Translations under genes and position numbers: made by a program
Assembly (NCBI RefSeq): GCF_937616625.2
Contig: NC_065576.1
Coordinates: forward strand, 11,658,501 to 11,722,500
DNA: 64,000 nt
Source: Mercurialis annua
Lineage: Eukaryota > Streptophyta > Magnoliopsida > Malpighiales > Euphorbiaceae
Reading direction: 5' to 3'
Shown here: in pieces, positions 1 through 9,686 of the stretch
Layout: every line of letters begins with the position of its first letter
Numbering within the stretch: the stretch's first letter is position 1
Notes under the pieces: generated by a model
What the model was told of the DNA's origin: nothing
Seen by the model: only the letters and a program-made list of their open reading frames with translations
Databases searched by the model: none

Positions 1-143
1 TCTTGCTTGTATCTACTTAGGATTTTTATTCCTGCTTAATACAATGTTCTCTTTATACATTTCTGTAATTCCTGCTATTTTTAGCTTTCTTTGAATTATC
101 ATGCTTTTATACTTAAGTTTTCAATTTTCAGATTTTGAGAATA
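1..143. other. AT-rich intergenic stretch, no gene seen
   Basis: Short AT-rich sequence to the left of an Emigrant-like MITE. I see no coding potential or recognisable repeat in it. Confidence 0.5.
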
Positions 144-744
144 CAATCGACCCTCTGATAATTAATACACATGGTAGATCAAAAATTTATTAATTATTAG
201 AATTATTAATTTATTGAATTTGTATAAAAAAAATTATAAAAGATATTTTAAAACATCTACATTAACAGACCTAATATTAATATTATATTATAAAAAAACT
301 AACTAAATATATTTTACAATCACCCAATTTAAAAGAAACAATTTTATATTCTCAAAAAATAATTATTAAAAAGTTGTATTCATAAAGTAAAATAATTTTT
401 AATATTTTTTATACTAGAGATACTTTACTTACTTTAATTTGTTTATCTAATAACTTCTTTTAAAATTTCTCAAAAGAATAAGAAAGTCATAATTTGATGG
501 TATTTTAACTTCTACTTTATGAATTAAGGTTAGTATTGTCTCAAATAAATCATCAATTGTTATATATTTTTTTAAAAAATCTCTCTAATAATTAATATTC
601 ATGTAGAATATATTTTAAATTGTATTAATTATTAAATAATAGAATTATTAATTATCCGACGTGGAACGAAGTTGGTTCTCTCAATTTTCTATTAATTATT
701 AGAATTATTAATTTATAGAATATTAACTATTAGAGGGTCAACTG
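144..744. mobile_element. Emigrant/pogo-like MITE (Tc1/mariner superfamily)
   Basis: The left end reads CAATCGACCCTCTGATAATT and the right end, reverse-complemented, reads CAGTTGACCCTCTAATAGTT, giving imperfect terminal inverted repeats of about 25 bp. Each end is flanked by the dinucleotide TA (142-143 and 745-746), the target duplication of Tc1/mariner elements. The ends resemble the plant Emigrant family, MITEs mobilised by pogo-like transposases. The 601-bp interior is AT-rich, non-coding and holds several copies of an ATTAATTATTAGAATTATTA motif, including subterminal copies near both ends. It is non-autonomous, with no transposase trace. Confidence 0.75.
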
Positions 745-950
745 TATTTTCCGTTTTTTTGTACTTAAGTTTTAATTTGGGGTCTTTGGCTCCCATTTTC
801 TTAAGTTTCTCAAGTTTAAGCTGCTTTTCTAGAGGATAACTCGTTAGTTTCCTTTATGAAAAGTCTTAAATAATATGTAGATCATAATAATAATAATAAA
901 AAAAGACCATTCATAGAATTTCCTTGTCCAGGCAAGGGTAAATTAAAATA

Positions 951-1070
951 CTTGGTGATGAAACATCACTTAGAGGAATTCAAATACATACTTGGTGATG
1001 AAACATCAATTAGAGGAATTCAAATACATATTTGGTGATGAAACATCACTTAGAGGAATTCAAATACATA
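951..1070. repeat. 40-bp tandem repeat, three copies
   Basis: Three head-to-tail 40-bp units (951-990, 991-1030, 1031-1070) starting CTTGGTGATGAAACATCA differ by only one or two bases. They lie about 80 bp beyond the integrase stop of the Tat element, where its 3' untranslated region would be. Short tandem repeats in that position are known for Tat/Ogre-lineage elements. Confidence 0.9.
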
Positions 1071-1149
1071 CTTCTAGAGAAAATGCATAATTGAAACTTA
1101 GAAAATGATAAATAATACGCAGGATAATGAAATGACTTAAAGGAAATTT

Positions 1150-2307
1150 CTAGATTTTCCTTAGGTTGTCTGCGTTCCAGGTTCGGGGAATAGTTCTTCC
1201 AAAAGAGTTGGTGAGTTTGAATGTCCCTTCTTTGATGACGTGGCTGATAGTGTAGGGTCCTTCCCAATTGGGTTGGAGTTTTCCGCTCTTGGCTTCTCCC
1301 TTTTTGACTTCGGTCTTCCTCATGACTAGATCTCCTAGCTTGAATTTCCTTTTTTTTACATGGCTGTTGAAGTGTTTGGCCATTTTGTGTCTAGAAGCCT
1401 CTATTCTGATATCCGATTTATTGATCTTTTCAACTAAGAGGTCTAGATTGTTCCTGAGTTCTGCTTCATTTTCTTCTAGATCTAGTTGGTTGTCTTCGAT
1501 TCTTGGTGTAGGTGCGCCTATCTCCACTGAGATTACAGCTTCCGTTCCGTAGGCTAGAGCAAATGGGGTTTCGCCTGTTGATTCTCTTGGGGTGGTACGA
1601 TAGTTCCATAAGACACTGTAGAGTTCTTCCACCCATCTTCCTTGGTATTCGTTCAGTCTCTTCTTTTGTCCTGCCAGTAGGATCCTGTTGGCTACTTTGG
1701 TTTGTCCATTTGATTGTGGATGGTAAACCGAAGTGAACCTTAGGTCGATCTGATATTCTGCGCAGAATTTTCTGAATTTGGCCGAGTCGAATTGCTTGCC
1801 GTTGTTTGTGATAAGCACCTTTGGTATTCCGAACCTGCACAAGATAGATCTAAAGAAAAAGATAGTTATTCTTTGTTGGGTGATTTTCTCTAAGGGCTCC
1901 GCTTCTATCCATTTTGTGAAGTGATCGATTGCCACCACCAAGAATTTTCTTTGACCAGTGGCTGGAGGGAGCGGACCTAGGATATCCATTCCCTATTGGG
2001 CGAAGGGACATGCGCTGCCAATTGGCTTCATTTCCAAAGCTTGCTTTCTGGGTACCAAGGTGTGCTGCTGACATGGCCAACATCCTTTCACCAGTTCTGT
2101 TGCCTGTTCCTTCATTGTGGGCCAATAGTAACCTTGTAATAAGGATTTTTTGACTAGCGTTAATGCCCCATCATGTGCTCCGCAAGTTCTTTCGTGGAGT
2201 TCTTCTAGGATGGAGTCTCCTTCATCTTTGTTAACACACTTTAGCCAGGGGTGAAAGAATGATCGTTTGTACAGTTGGCCGTTGTATATGCCGAACTTTG
2301 ACGACAA
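1150..2307 (-). pseudogene. Tat-type integrase (degenerate)
   Basis: The integrase would insert element cDNA into the host chromosome. The N-terminal part (2307-1993) has the HHCC zinc-binding region, with CGAHDGA and CWPCQQH visible. An in-frame TAG at 1990-1992 stands where the family has Trp before MDILGPLP. The catalytic core (1989-1150) keeps the first Asp (MDILGPLP), but the second is Asn (ITNNGKQF) and the catalytic Glu is Lys (NGQTKVANR). The GPY/F-like C-terminal region (LQPNWEGPYTISHVIKEGTF) is present, ending NADNLRKI. With two of three DDE residues changed and a nonsense codon, this protein cannot be active as it stands. Confidence 0.9.
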
Positions 2308-2334
2308 TATTACTATTCTCCTTGCATCCTTTTT

Positions 2335-2965
2335 ATCTTAGGGGAGTGCTCCGCTAGCTAGGTATGCCATGATTGGAGTCATCCACGTTTCTTCTCCATC
2401 TACCATTAGCACTTCTCCCTCTTCCAGTTCCTCTTGAAAGCTAGGCTGTCGCTTGATTTCATGGGGAATGTTCTTCACTGAGTCGTAGTTTTTTGTTGCG
2501 GCCCACTTCGCCAGCTCATCCGCTCTTCCATTCATTACTCTGGGAATCTGTTGTATCGTCCAGGATCGCCCATTGTCGACGAAAATAGGCTTTGGCTTGC
2601 TTGGCGTACTTCTTTAGAGTGGCCTCTTTTACTTCAAAGTTCCTCGATACCTGGTTTACAACCAATTATGAGTCGCTGTATATCTGAGCTTCCAATATGT
2701 TGAGTTCCCCACACAACTACAGTCCAGCCAATGGTGCTTCGTATTCCACAACGTTGTTGGAGACTGGAAATTCTAGCCTAGCCGAGTATTCCATTTGGAC
2801 ATTCCCTGGTCCTTTGAGCACTACGTTGATCCCTGATCTTTCTCCACAGACTGCCCCGTCGACATGTATCTCCCAGGGGTTTTCCTTGCTTTCAACTGGC
2901 TTTGCAAATGTTAGTTCAGCAAAGAAATCGGCTAATGCCTGAGCTTTTAAGGCTTTCCGGGCTTC
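2335..2965 (-). pseudogene. Second (archaeal-type) RNase H of the Tat element
   Basis: The minus-strand reading contains LKAQALADFFAEL, then WEIHVDGAVCGERSG, NNVVEYEAPLAGL and AQIYSDS, the order of acidic motifs (Asp, Glu, Asp) of the extra RNase H of Tat-lineage elements. The tail NGRADELAKWAATK continues into 2535-2338. In-frame stops follow PLAGL and YSDS, the second where related proteins have Gln. The domain degrades the RNA of RNA/DNA hybrids, or bridges RT and integrase. Its presence assigns the lineage. The 300-codon region is interrupted and non-functional. Confidence 0.8.
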
Positions 2966-3045
2966 TTAGATAACGTCTAAGCTTCCTATCTTGACAGCCC
3001 ATTCGGCTATCCTCCTGCTTGTTTCCGCTTTCTGGAGGATCTTTC

Positions 3046-3420
3046 TCAGCGGCTGGTCGATCGCACAACGACCTGGTGTCCTTCAAAATAATACCGAAGC
3101 TTGATTGTGGCGGTGTAGACACATAACGCCAGTTTTTCCAACTCCAGATACCTTAGCTCCGCATCCCTAAGCACATGGCTGATATAGTAGATCAGAAACT
3201 GCTCCCTGTCTTTCTCCGATACTAACACAACTGTTATTGTTTCGTCGGCACAGGAGATGTATAAATATAACATATTGCCTGTCTCAGGCCTTGCTAGGAG
3301 CGGTGGTGATGATAGAAAATTTTTCAATTCGTCAAATGCGGTCTGGCATTCCGTCGTCCAGGTAAAGTTCTTAACCTGCTCAATATATTGAAGAATGGTA
3401 GGTATCGCCTCGCCGAGCAA
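3046..3420 (-). pseudogene. First RNase H domain of the Tat element
   Basis: Reads FTWTTECQTAFDELKNFL, then PIYY-like LIYYISHVL, DAELRYLELEKLALC and KLRYYFEGHQVVV, the standard gypsy RNase H that follows the RT connection domain. The reading frame is lost at about 3060, just where the next motif (DQPLRKIL) appears in another frame. Its frame also differs from the upstream RT part. It normally removes the genomic RNA during reverse transcription. Confidence 0.85.
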
Positions 3421-3433
3421 GCCATGAATTTTC

Positions 3434-4022
3434 CTAGAGCGGTGATCCGCCGTTGAGTTTCTGAACTTCGTGTATGCTCTTTGGCAGTGTCATTTTTAAT
3501 ACCGATTCGATCTTATCTGGGTTGGCTTCGATCCCTCGTTGGGAGACCATGTACCTCAGAAATTTTCCTGCTGGTACTCCGAACACACACTTCTCCAGAT
3601 TGAGCTTTAATTGATACTTTTTCAAAGTTTCCAAGACTACTTTTACATCTGTCGGGTGATCTTCTGCCCTGATGCTTTTGATGATCATTTTGTCCACGTA
3701 AACCTCCATGTGCTTCCGTATCTGCTCTTTGGATATGGAGTTTACTAGCCTTTGGTATGTGGCACCTGCTTTCTTCAAGCCGAAGGGCTTCATTTTGTAA
3801 CAAAATAGCCCCTTATCTGTTACGAAGGCCGTCTTCTGGTGAATGTCTTCTCTTCTTCTGTATCATAGGTTTTGAGTCTGGGGCGATGTTCAACCGATGG
3901 CATATGACCTCTTGATCTACTCCGACCAGTTCATCTGTGGTCCAGACAAATGAGTCTTTGAGGCTTCGGAGATTCTCTGCCAAAGATATTCGGACTTCTT
4001 CCTCTAGCTCATCTCCCACCAC
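3434..4022 (-). pseudogene. Tat reverse transcriptase with internal deletion
   Basis: The N-terminal part (4022-3813) reads SFVWTTDELVGVDQEVICHRLN and RRHSPE. In another frame the next recognisable residues are KTAFVTDKGLFCYKM and PFGLKKAGATYQRLVN. The roughly 80-90 residues normally between these motifs, which include the first catalytic Asp region of the palm, are missing, so about 250 bp were deleted at around 3815-3830. The YVDD box is present as YVDK (MEVYVDKMIIK), losing a metal-binding Asp. The thumb region (KLNLEKCVFGVPAGKFL) is intact. The enzyme is inactive. Confidence 0.88.
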
Positions 4023-4025
4023 GAT

Positions 4026-4726
4026 CTATTTGCCTGGAAACAGCTTTATTTTCGATGTGCTTCCATAGTGTTGTGCCCTTTCTATCCTTTCTGGAGGCTC
4101 CACTGTCAATACTGGTAGCGTTACATGAAATTTTTTGAGGGTCGTGAAGTATGCTTCTCTAGCCAATTTTATACATCCTCTCACTTCCGCCTCGCCCTCC
4201 TTTGTCGGGATTTTCATAAGGAAATACCTCATGTAGATGGATTCACAGGTGTCATGCAACAAAGGCCTTCCCAAAATTGCATTGTAGGTGAAGTCCATAC
4301 TGACCACCATGAACTCAGTTCGGACTTCTTTGAAAATATCGCCATCTTCAATTGAACATCTATTTCCAGCGATCCTTCTACCTGTACAAATTTGCCACCA
4401 AGTCCCACCAATGGGGTGGACACCCGTGTCAAATCCTCTTTCATTAGTCCGACTCTATTGAACACCTCCATTGTAATCAAGTTGACCGAGCTTCCTGTGT
4501 CTACAAGCATCCTGGATACTTCGAAGTTATTGAGCCTTCCTTTCACCACCAGTGCGTCTTCATGGGGCAGTGCCAAACCATGGCCGTCTATCTCAGAGAA
4601 GGATATGCTTCCGAACCTCCTTACATCTGGTGCTCCCGCACTTACCGAGTAAGAAGTTCTAGCCGCCTTTTTCCTTGTCGTATTGCTATCTCCTCCAGTT
4701 GATCCTCCCATAATCACGTTAACCAC
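4026..4726 (-). pseudogene. Tat aspartic protease region
   Basis: The retroviral-type protease active site is visible as LVDTGSSVNLI, followed by a flap-like segment (TPLVGLGGKFVQVEGS). The reading frame changes near 4250-4310 into one carrying YNAILGRPLLH, the conserved ILGRP-type motif after the flap in gypsy proteases. It would cleave the Gag-Pol polyprotein. The frameshift means no full protease can be made. Confidence 0.85.
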
Positions 4727-4790
4727 TCCTGCAGGTTGTGGATTGGGCCTCCGAGGGGCGTCTTCCCTGCGCTCCCTTTTCCGATCCCCT

Positions 4791-5511
4791 TCACCGTCTT
4801 TTGGCTTCGGCCTCTCTTTTTATAAACTGGGAAAGGGATCCTGTTTCTATCAGCTTCTCTATCTCTTCCTTTAAGTGCCAGCATTCATCTCTGGTGTGAC
4901 CGTTATCTCTGTGGAACTCGCAATATTTGCTGTTATCTCTTTTGTTTGATGATGCGACATTCATCTTCTTTGGCCATCTGACCTTTTCTCGGTTGTCTTT
5001 TACCCAGAACAGTATGCTGGGTCTAGTGGTATTCAGAGGGGTGTAACGTCTTTCTTCGTCTAGCTTCCGCTTGCTTCTGAACTGGTTGTTACCCTTGTCT
5101 CCGAACCTCCTTCCTGCGGGCGATCTGTCATTTGACCTGTCTTCATTTCTTCTTTCTGAAGATGGTCCTTCCTCCGTTCTTCCTCCATGCCAGTTCGTTA
5201 TCTCTCTTTGACCATCGTCCACCCTAATTTGCGTGTGCGCGATGGTCATTAGGGTGGTGAATGACCTTGGTGACTTGGCCAACAGTTCTTTCCGAAGATC
5301 AGAATTTGTGGTCCCATTGAGTAATGCCGTATAGGCGATCTCCTGACTCAGGTCTTCAATTTACATGGCCTCCTTATTGAATCTCTCCACATACTTTCTT
5401 AGCATCTCACCATCTCTCTGCATGATAGCCAACAGATATGTTGACAATGGTTTTTGAGGAATGCAAGCTATGAACCTAGCTTGGAACAGTCCTGAGAACT
5501 GTTTGAACGTC
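4791..5511 (-). pseudogene. Tat gag, C-terminal part with zinc knuckle
   Basis: After the nested insertion the gag frame resumes with TFKQFSGLFQARF and YVERFNKEAM, followed by an in-frame stop at 5358-5360 and then IEDLSQEIAYTALL in the same frame. An arginine/serine-rich linker leads to YCEFHRDNGHTRDECWHL, a CX2HX4HX4C zinc-knuckle variant typical of Tat gag, which packages genomic RNA. The frame ends at 4791, and pol continues in another frame. Confidence 0.85.
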
Positions 5512-5516
5512 ACCAC

Positions 5517-7075
5517 TGTTTGCAAATAATCGCAAGTGTACGATATAGCGCAAGTAATATAACTTGGAAGACCAAGTATCGATCCCACAGAAGCAATAGA
5601 TTAAACAACTAATTTCGATTACTCTCTAATTGGCTAGCTAGAAGAATTAATTGGAGTTTGTAACTTAAATTAAATCTAAAGTAAATTAAATCAATTATGT
5701 AAACTTGTATAAACTAAAAACAAGCAAATAGATTAAGGTTTAAACAATAATGATAAAAGCTCAAGGATTGATAATTCCAAATAAACTAGTAAAAGAATGG
5801 ATTAAAATTTATTTAGTGATTTTATTGTGAATCGAGCTATTCTAATGCACCGAATCCCGCTTTCTCAAGCCTCAAAGATTCAAATAAAATCGCAACCTAA
5901 TTAACTAATCAATTATTAACTTGCTCTTACAATATTAAAACTGAATTAAATAATCAAATTGTAATTATGAAGCAAACTCAGCGACTACCTAAATTCCAAC
6001 CCGCTCTCGCGGTGTTTTTCTCTAAATTCTTAATTACCTATGTCTATTTAATTAACAATCTCTCAATTAGTTAATTAAACACAAAATCATGAACTAAGTG
6101 ATCAAATTAATTCAAGCATTAGTTGTAGTAATTAAAACACAATTTTCTCACTTAATAAATCCTAATCCAATTCGGAAACTAATCTAAGTGTTCATATCAA
6201 TCCCCGAACAAGGGATTTAGTTACTCATGCTTAATCTTAAATTAAACAAAGAAGAAGATGAAAAATTAAACATAATTAGAACAATAAATATCGGAGTTGT
6301 CAATTTCGGAAGAATCGTCTTGATTAAACTTGAAATCTTCACAATCGTTCTTTGCAGAAACTAATTATAAACTACTTATAAACTGCTGGAAAAAAGAAGC
6401 TAAAAAGCTATTTTAAAGAGAACGAAAATATAACTAATGTAATCTAATAATGTTAAACTAGTCTATTACAAGGTCTTTATATAGTGGAGTAAGCCCTGGA
6501 ATCTTCTAAGTCGATTTACAAATCGAATTTGTATCGCGTTTGAAGTCGGAAAAGGAGATTAAATCCAAGTCAAAAACTGATTAGGACTTCAAACTCATGG
6601 TCCCGTTCGAAATTGTGAAATTTCGAACGAAACTAAGGCTTTTCTTTACAAGGTTCGTTCGAACCTTGCCTTCTCGTTCGAGCCTCTATGCAATTCTGCC
6701 ATGGTTCGTTTGTTCTTTAGTTTCTCGTTCGTATCCTTGAGTTTCCGAGAACAATTTCTCTTTGCCCCTTTTGCTAAGGACGTCCGAACCTCCCATTTTC
6801 TTCATGAGTCTCGTTCGAGACTCACATGTCTCGTTCGAGACTCCCATTGTTTTCCCCTTGAAAATCGATTTCTTCATCCGCAAGCTACGCTTTTAACTCC
6901 AACGCTTAATCCATCATCAATTAGCTCCAAATACTCGATAATCACCTAATTTCCACTGAAACACCAACAAACACTATCAAACATAAAAACGCCAAATAAT
7001 GTATGTAATTAATACTAAATATGATAAAAACCAAGTATAATCGACCCTAATTATAGGAGTAAAATACTCATATCA
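5517..7075 (-). mobile_element. Solo-LTR-like insertion inside gag (TGATATGAG family)
   Basis: A 1559-bp non-coding insertion interrupts the Tat gag frame between LKPGSG and TFKQFSG. Read on the minus strand it begins TGATATGAGTATTTTACTCC and ends in TTTGCAAACA, so it has the TG...CA ends of an LTR. Flanks ACCAC (5512-5516) and ACCCC (7076-7080) are a 5-bp target duplication with one mismatch. Near its 3' end is the phrase GTGGGATCGATACTTGG, also seen in the related copy starting at 29917. It carries a cluster of perfect hairpins (6604-6841). No gene is present. It is most likely the solo LTR of an unidentified family. Confidence 0.75.
6604..6841. repeat. Array of four perfect hairpins in the solo LTR
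   Basis: Four perfect inverted repeats lie within 240 bp: 6604-6629 (11-bp arms CGTTCGAAATT, 4-nt loop), 6649-6668 (CAAGGTTCGTTCGAACCTTG), 6805-6824 (TGAGTCTCGTTCGAGACTCA) and 6828-6841 (GTCTCGTTCGAGAC). All contain CGTTCG, which forms the loop-closing centre in the last three. A comparable cluster exists in the related element at 30245-30328. Confidence 0.9.
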
Positions 7076-7832
7076 ACCCCCGATCCTGGCTTCAAACTCT
7101 GGTACCACTCTTGCGCCAGGCCCTTCAAGGTTGTAGGGAAGAGTTTGCATAATACGTGATCCAAATTTGTCTGAAAGTTGATCACCGCTTGGAACTTGTG
7201 GAAATGACTCGTGGGGCAACCAGTTCCGTCATAGGATTCCAGGTTCGAAGGATATTTGAATTTTGTACGAAATTCATGGGAGATGATGAAATCTGCAAGG
7301 GGAGAGTCACTGCGTAGGGAGATGTCCACGTCTTCACACCTTATTCCAAGCCGACTCATGACCTGGCAAAATTTCTCCTCTAGATGCTCTCCTCCGTCTT
7401 TGGAAGCAGGCTGCTCGCCCATCCAGTGGTCATCATCCGGGACCGGTATCGGGGTGCCTTGTTTCTTAGCAGAATTCTCCGGGATTTCTTCCTGACAGAT
7501 TGGCTCCTTTCCCTTGTCCACTGGTAACGCCGACTTCTGGGCCGACAATTTTTGGGAGCTGACCTCTGTGACTGATGTGATACTTCCTGTTTGATATCTT
7601 TGAGAAAACTAGTGATTTCTAGGAATGCTTTGAACATTGCCTGATTGCTAACCGGTTTGTCACCTAGTATGCCCACTGAAGCTCCGGTTGGCGGATTTGT
7701 CCGCCTTGCTGCTTGCGGATCACTCGTCTCTCCTTCCTCATTTCCAGGAAGGAACAGATTCAGCGCCGACGGTACGTCGTCTCCAGCGTTTCTGTCAGTA
7801 ACTAGTGGGGTGTCATCTCCCGGGGGATCCAT
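7076..7832 (-). pseudogene. Tat gag, N-terminal part
   Basis: Probable start is the ATG at 7830-7832 (MDPPGDD). The ATG further upstream lies in the primer-site leader and is unlikely. A frameshift near 7540 moves the reading into a second frame holding FRTKFKYPSNLESYDGTG, then KLFPTTLKGLAQEWY, the conserved capsid-region motifs of plant gypsy gag. The frame is cut at 7076 by the solo-LTR insertion and resumes at 5511. Gag builds the cytoplasmic virus-like particle. Confidence 0.82.
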
Positions 7833-7879
7833 TGGTAGATTACAAACTGTGAAAAGAAATTGAGAAGGAACAACGAAAC

Positions 7880-7914
7880 TATAAGTTCCATGCTCACCGC
7901 ACCAAATGATATTG
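7880..7914 (-). other. Putative primer-binding site and leader after the Tat LTR
   Basis: Directly after the LTR end (minus strand) comes TGGTGCGGTGAGC, starting with the TGG that pairs with the CCA end of a tRNA. I cannot say which tRNA it matches. The position just after the LTR and before gag is the main support. Confidence 0.45.
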
Positions 7915-8450
7915 TTCAAACTTTCGAGTTCGCCTGATCAGTATTTCCTGCACAAGTAACAATGTAAGCTCAAAGGATCTCAGGCTGGTGTTGCCAGAAA
8001 GCCACTCCGATGCTTAAGTTAGAAGGGTTCTTTGGTAGGTAATTAAATTGATAAGTATTTGGGTCTAATCTGTGTGTTACCTTCTCAAGCATCAGAGGGC
8101 TTCTATTTATAGAGAATTCATAACCGGCTACTGACTGGAAAATCGTGGATGTTGGCCATGATTTCTGATAGTGCTTAAACCACGTTCTCCGACTATCTCG
8201 GGTAGTGGGATAATGGAAACGGTCTGGGCGACGTACTTCGATGGCGAAGTACGTTCTTGTATCGTCGGGCGACCTTTTCAGATCGTATTTGGCGAACTCG
8301 GACTGGGGTGTTCTCAGGATGTCATGGGCGATCATGAGAGATCGGTCTGGCGATCTATGATTAAGGCGTTCTTAATCACGCTGTGGGCTAGTCTAGTTTT
8401 ATCTGGGCGATGCCTGGAGTCCGGCTATTTCTAGGTCGGTATCAATACCA
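7913..8450 (-). repeat. 5' LTR of the Tat element
   Basis: A 538-bp segment between the hAT region and gag. On the minus strand it starts TGGTATTGATACCGACC and ends GTTTGAACA, giving TG...CA. It holds a TATA box at 8104-8111. There is no second copy in the window to confirm the borders, so these rest on the TG/CA ends and the adjacent primer site. Confidence 0.6.
8104..8111 (-). promoter_or_regulatory. TATA box of the Tat LTR
   Basis: TATAAATA on the minus strand inside the LTR, upstream of gag and in the correct orientation. Transcription would start about 30 bp further down, near 8075. Confidence 0.55.
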
Positions 8451-8783
8451 ACCAAGATCTGTATAATGTCTATGCCAAATATCATAAACATGATGCAACA
8501 AGGCAACAACAATAGATATATAAAGCATCAAGAATATTGCAAAGCCAAAGGAAGCAAAAGTTTCCACTAGATTAGGAAATAAAACTAGCAAGTTAAATAA
8601 ATAAGATTAAACAGTTAAAGACAAATTGTTAATCGTTTATAGCATTTGCTGGATCCTGAAAACATGAAAATAAATAAAATCATTAAGACACTAACATTTC
8701 AAATAACATAACTAAACAAAACATAAAACATAAATATAGATTATTATTCCTTCTTCTAACTCTCCCAACTTCTCCAAATTCTG
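8451..8783. other. AT-rich stretch beside the hAT pseudogene
   Basis: No coding potential seen. It may be the 3' untranslated part of the hAT element on the minus strand, and I find no terminal inverted repeat to delimit it. Confidence 0.35.
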
Positions 8784-9686
8784 CTAAACCGAAATAGACT
8801 TTGATGGATCTCTTAGCCAGTCTTGAGTGCAAATCAAGGTCTCCACAGTTTTAGAAGTTAAACAACTACTAAAGTCATCAAGCACTCTTCCTTCAGTGCT
8901 AAAACCAGACTCTGAAGCAACTCTGGAGATTGGTACTACAAGTACATCACAAGCAAGTCTAGATAGGACTGAAAACCTTTTGAGAATTGAACTTCCACCA
9001 TCTTAAGATATCATAATTTCCATCATTAGGAACTGTTGTCTCACTTAAGTAGACATCAAGTTCATATTTCTTGCTTAAACTAACACCACCAGTCTCCAAC
9101 ATTTGATGCATGAAACTTTCTTTCAACATAAAATTGGCTTGAGAGCATTGGCCAAGAGTTTCAGATTGGGAGTTACGCTGGCCAGAAACAGCATGTTCTT
9201 TCTTGTATTGCACATCATAGTCATTAAACAACTCAAGCAAGTCATCCATCAAACAAGTAAACAAGAATTTCCCTTGGTGATAGTCATACATCTGACTTAA
9301 GGTATACTCCATGAATAATTATATCCCTAGTATCTAAAATAATTGTAAAAAAATATTAGTTTATTCATTACTAATGGATCACCCCAATACTTATCAAATT
9401 TTTCTTTCATTCTAGTTCCCATTAACCTCAAAGACACGTCACTATAAGCAATCAAATCATGTAGAATCGTACACAAATCAGAAATCTCATTTAAATGGTT
9501 GTTAGAAGTCACATAAAGAGAACTAGAAATTCTCAAAGTCATTTTATAAAATCATTATATCATATCACATAACTCCCTAACATTTTCCTAATCATTGAAA
9601 TAAGGCACATCATCACCCAAGTCTTTCCTAAAACTGGACTCCACTTCCTCATACTCTTCAAATACTTTTTGATACAACAAAGCAGT
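8784..9686 (-). pseudogene. hAT transposase, C-terminal part (RICESLEEPER/DAYSLEEPER type)
   Basis: The minus-strand reading shows YQKVFEEYEEVESSFRKDLG, then TLRISSSLYVTSNN, MREKF-like MKEKFDKYWGDP, YNDVQ-like segments, and the C-terminal hAT dimerisation motif (ILRWWKFNS, then SRLACDVLVVPISRVASESG and TQDWLRD) with stop at 8784-8786. The frame shifts near 9315-9340 and near 8975, and stops occur around 9550-9590. The N-terminal BED zinc finger and most of the catalytic core are absent: the sequence is cut at 9686 where a TGTAGACA-type LTR sequence begins. Functional relatives can be domesticated host genes, but this copy is broken. Confidence 0.85.

Larger units (their letters stand above)
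1150..8450 (-). mobile_element. Decayed Tat-lineage Ty3-gypsy retrotransposon
   Basis: A gypsy element read from high to low coordinates: LTR 7913-8450, putative primer site, gag, protease, reverse transcriptase, RNase H, a second archaeal-type RNase H, integrase. The second RNase H between the first RNase H and integrase is diagnostic of the Tat lineage (Tat, Retand, Ogre). The copy is dead: gag is frameshifted and split by a 1.56-kb insertion, part of RT is deleted, protease and RNase H are frameshifted, and integrase has a stop and catalytic substitutions. No 3' LTR is seen between 1150 and the window start, so that end is truncated or displaced. Confidence 0.88.

Noticed and set aside
1..1149. 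3' LTR of the Tat element
   Set aside because: I looked for the LTR start and end strings seen at 7913-8450 and found neither. The stretch holds a MITE and a tandem repeat instead.
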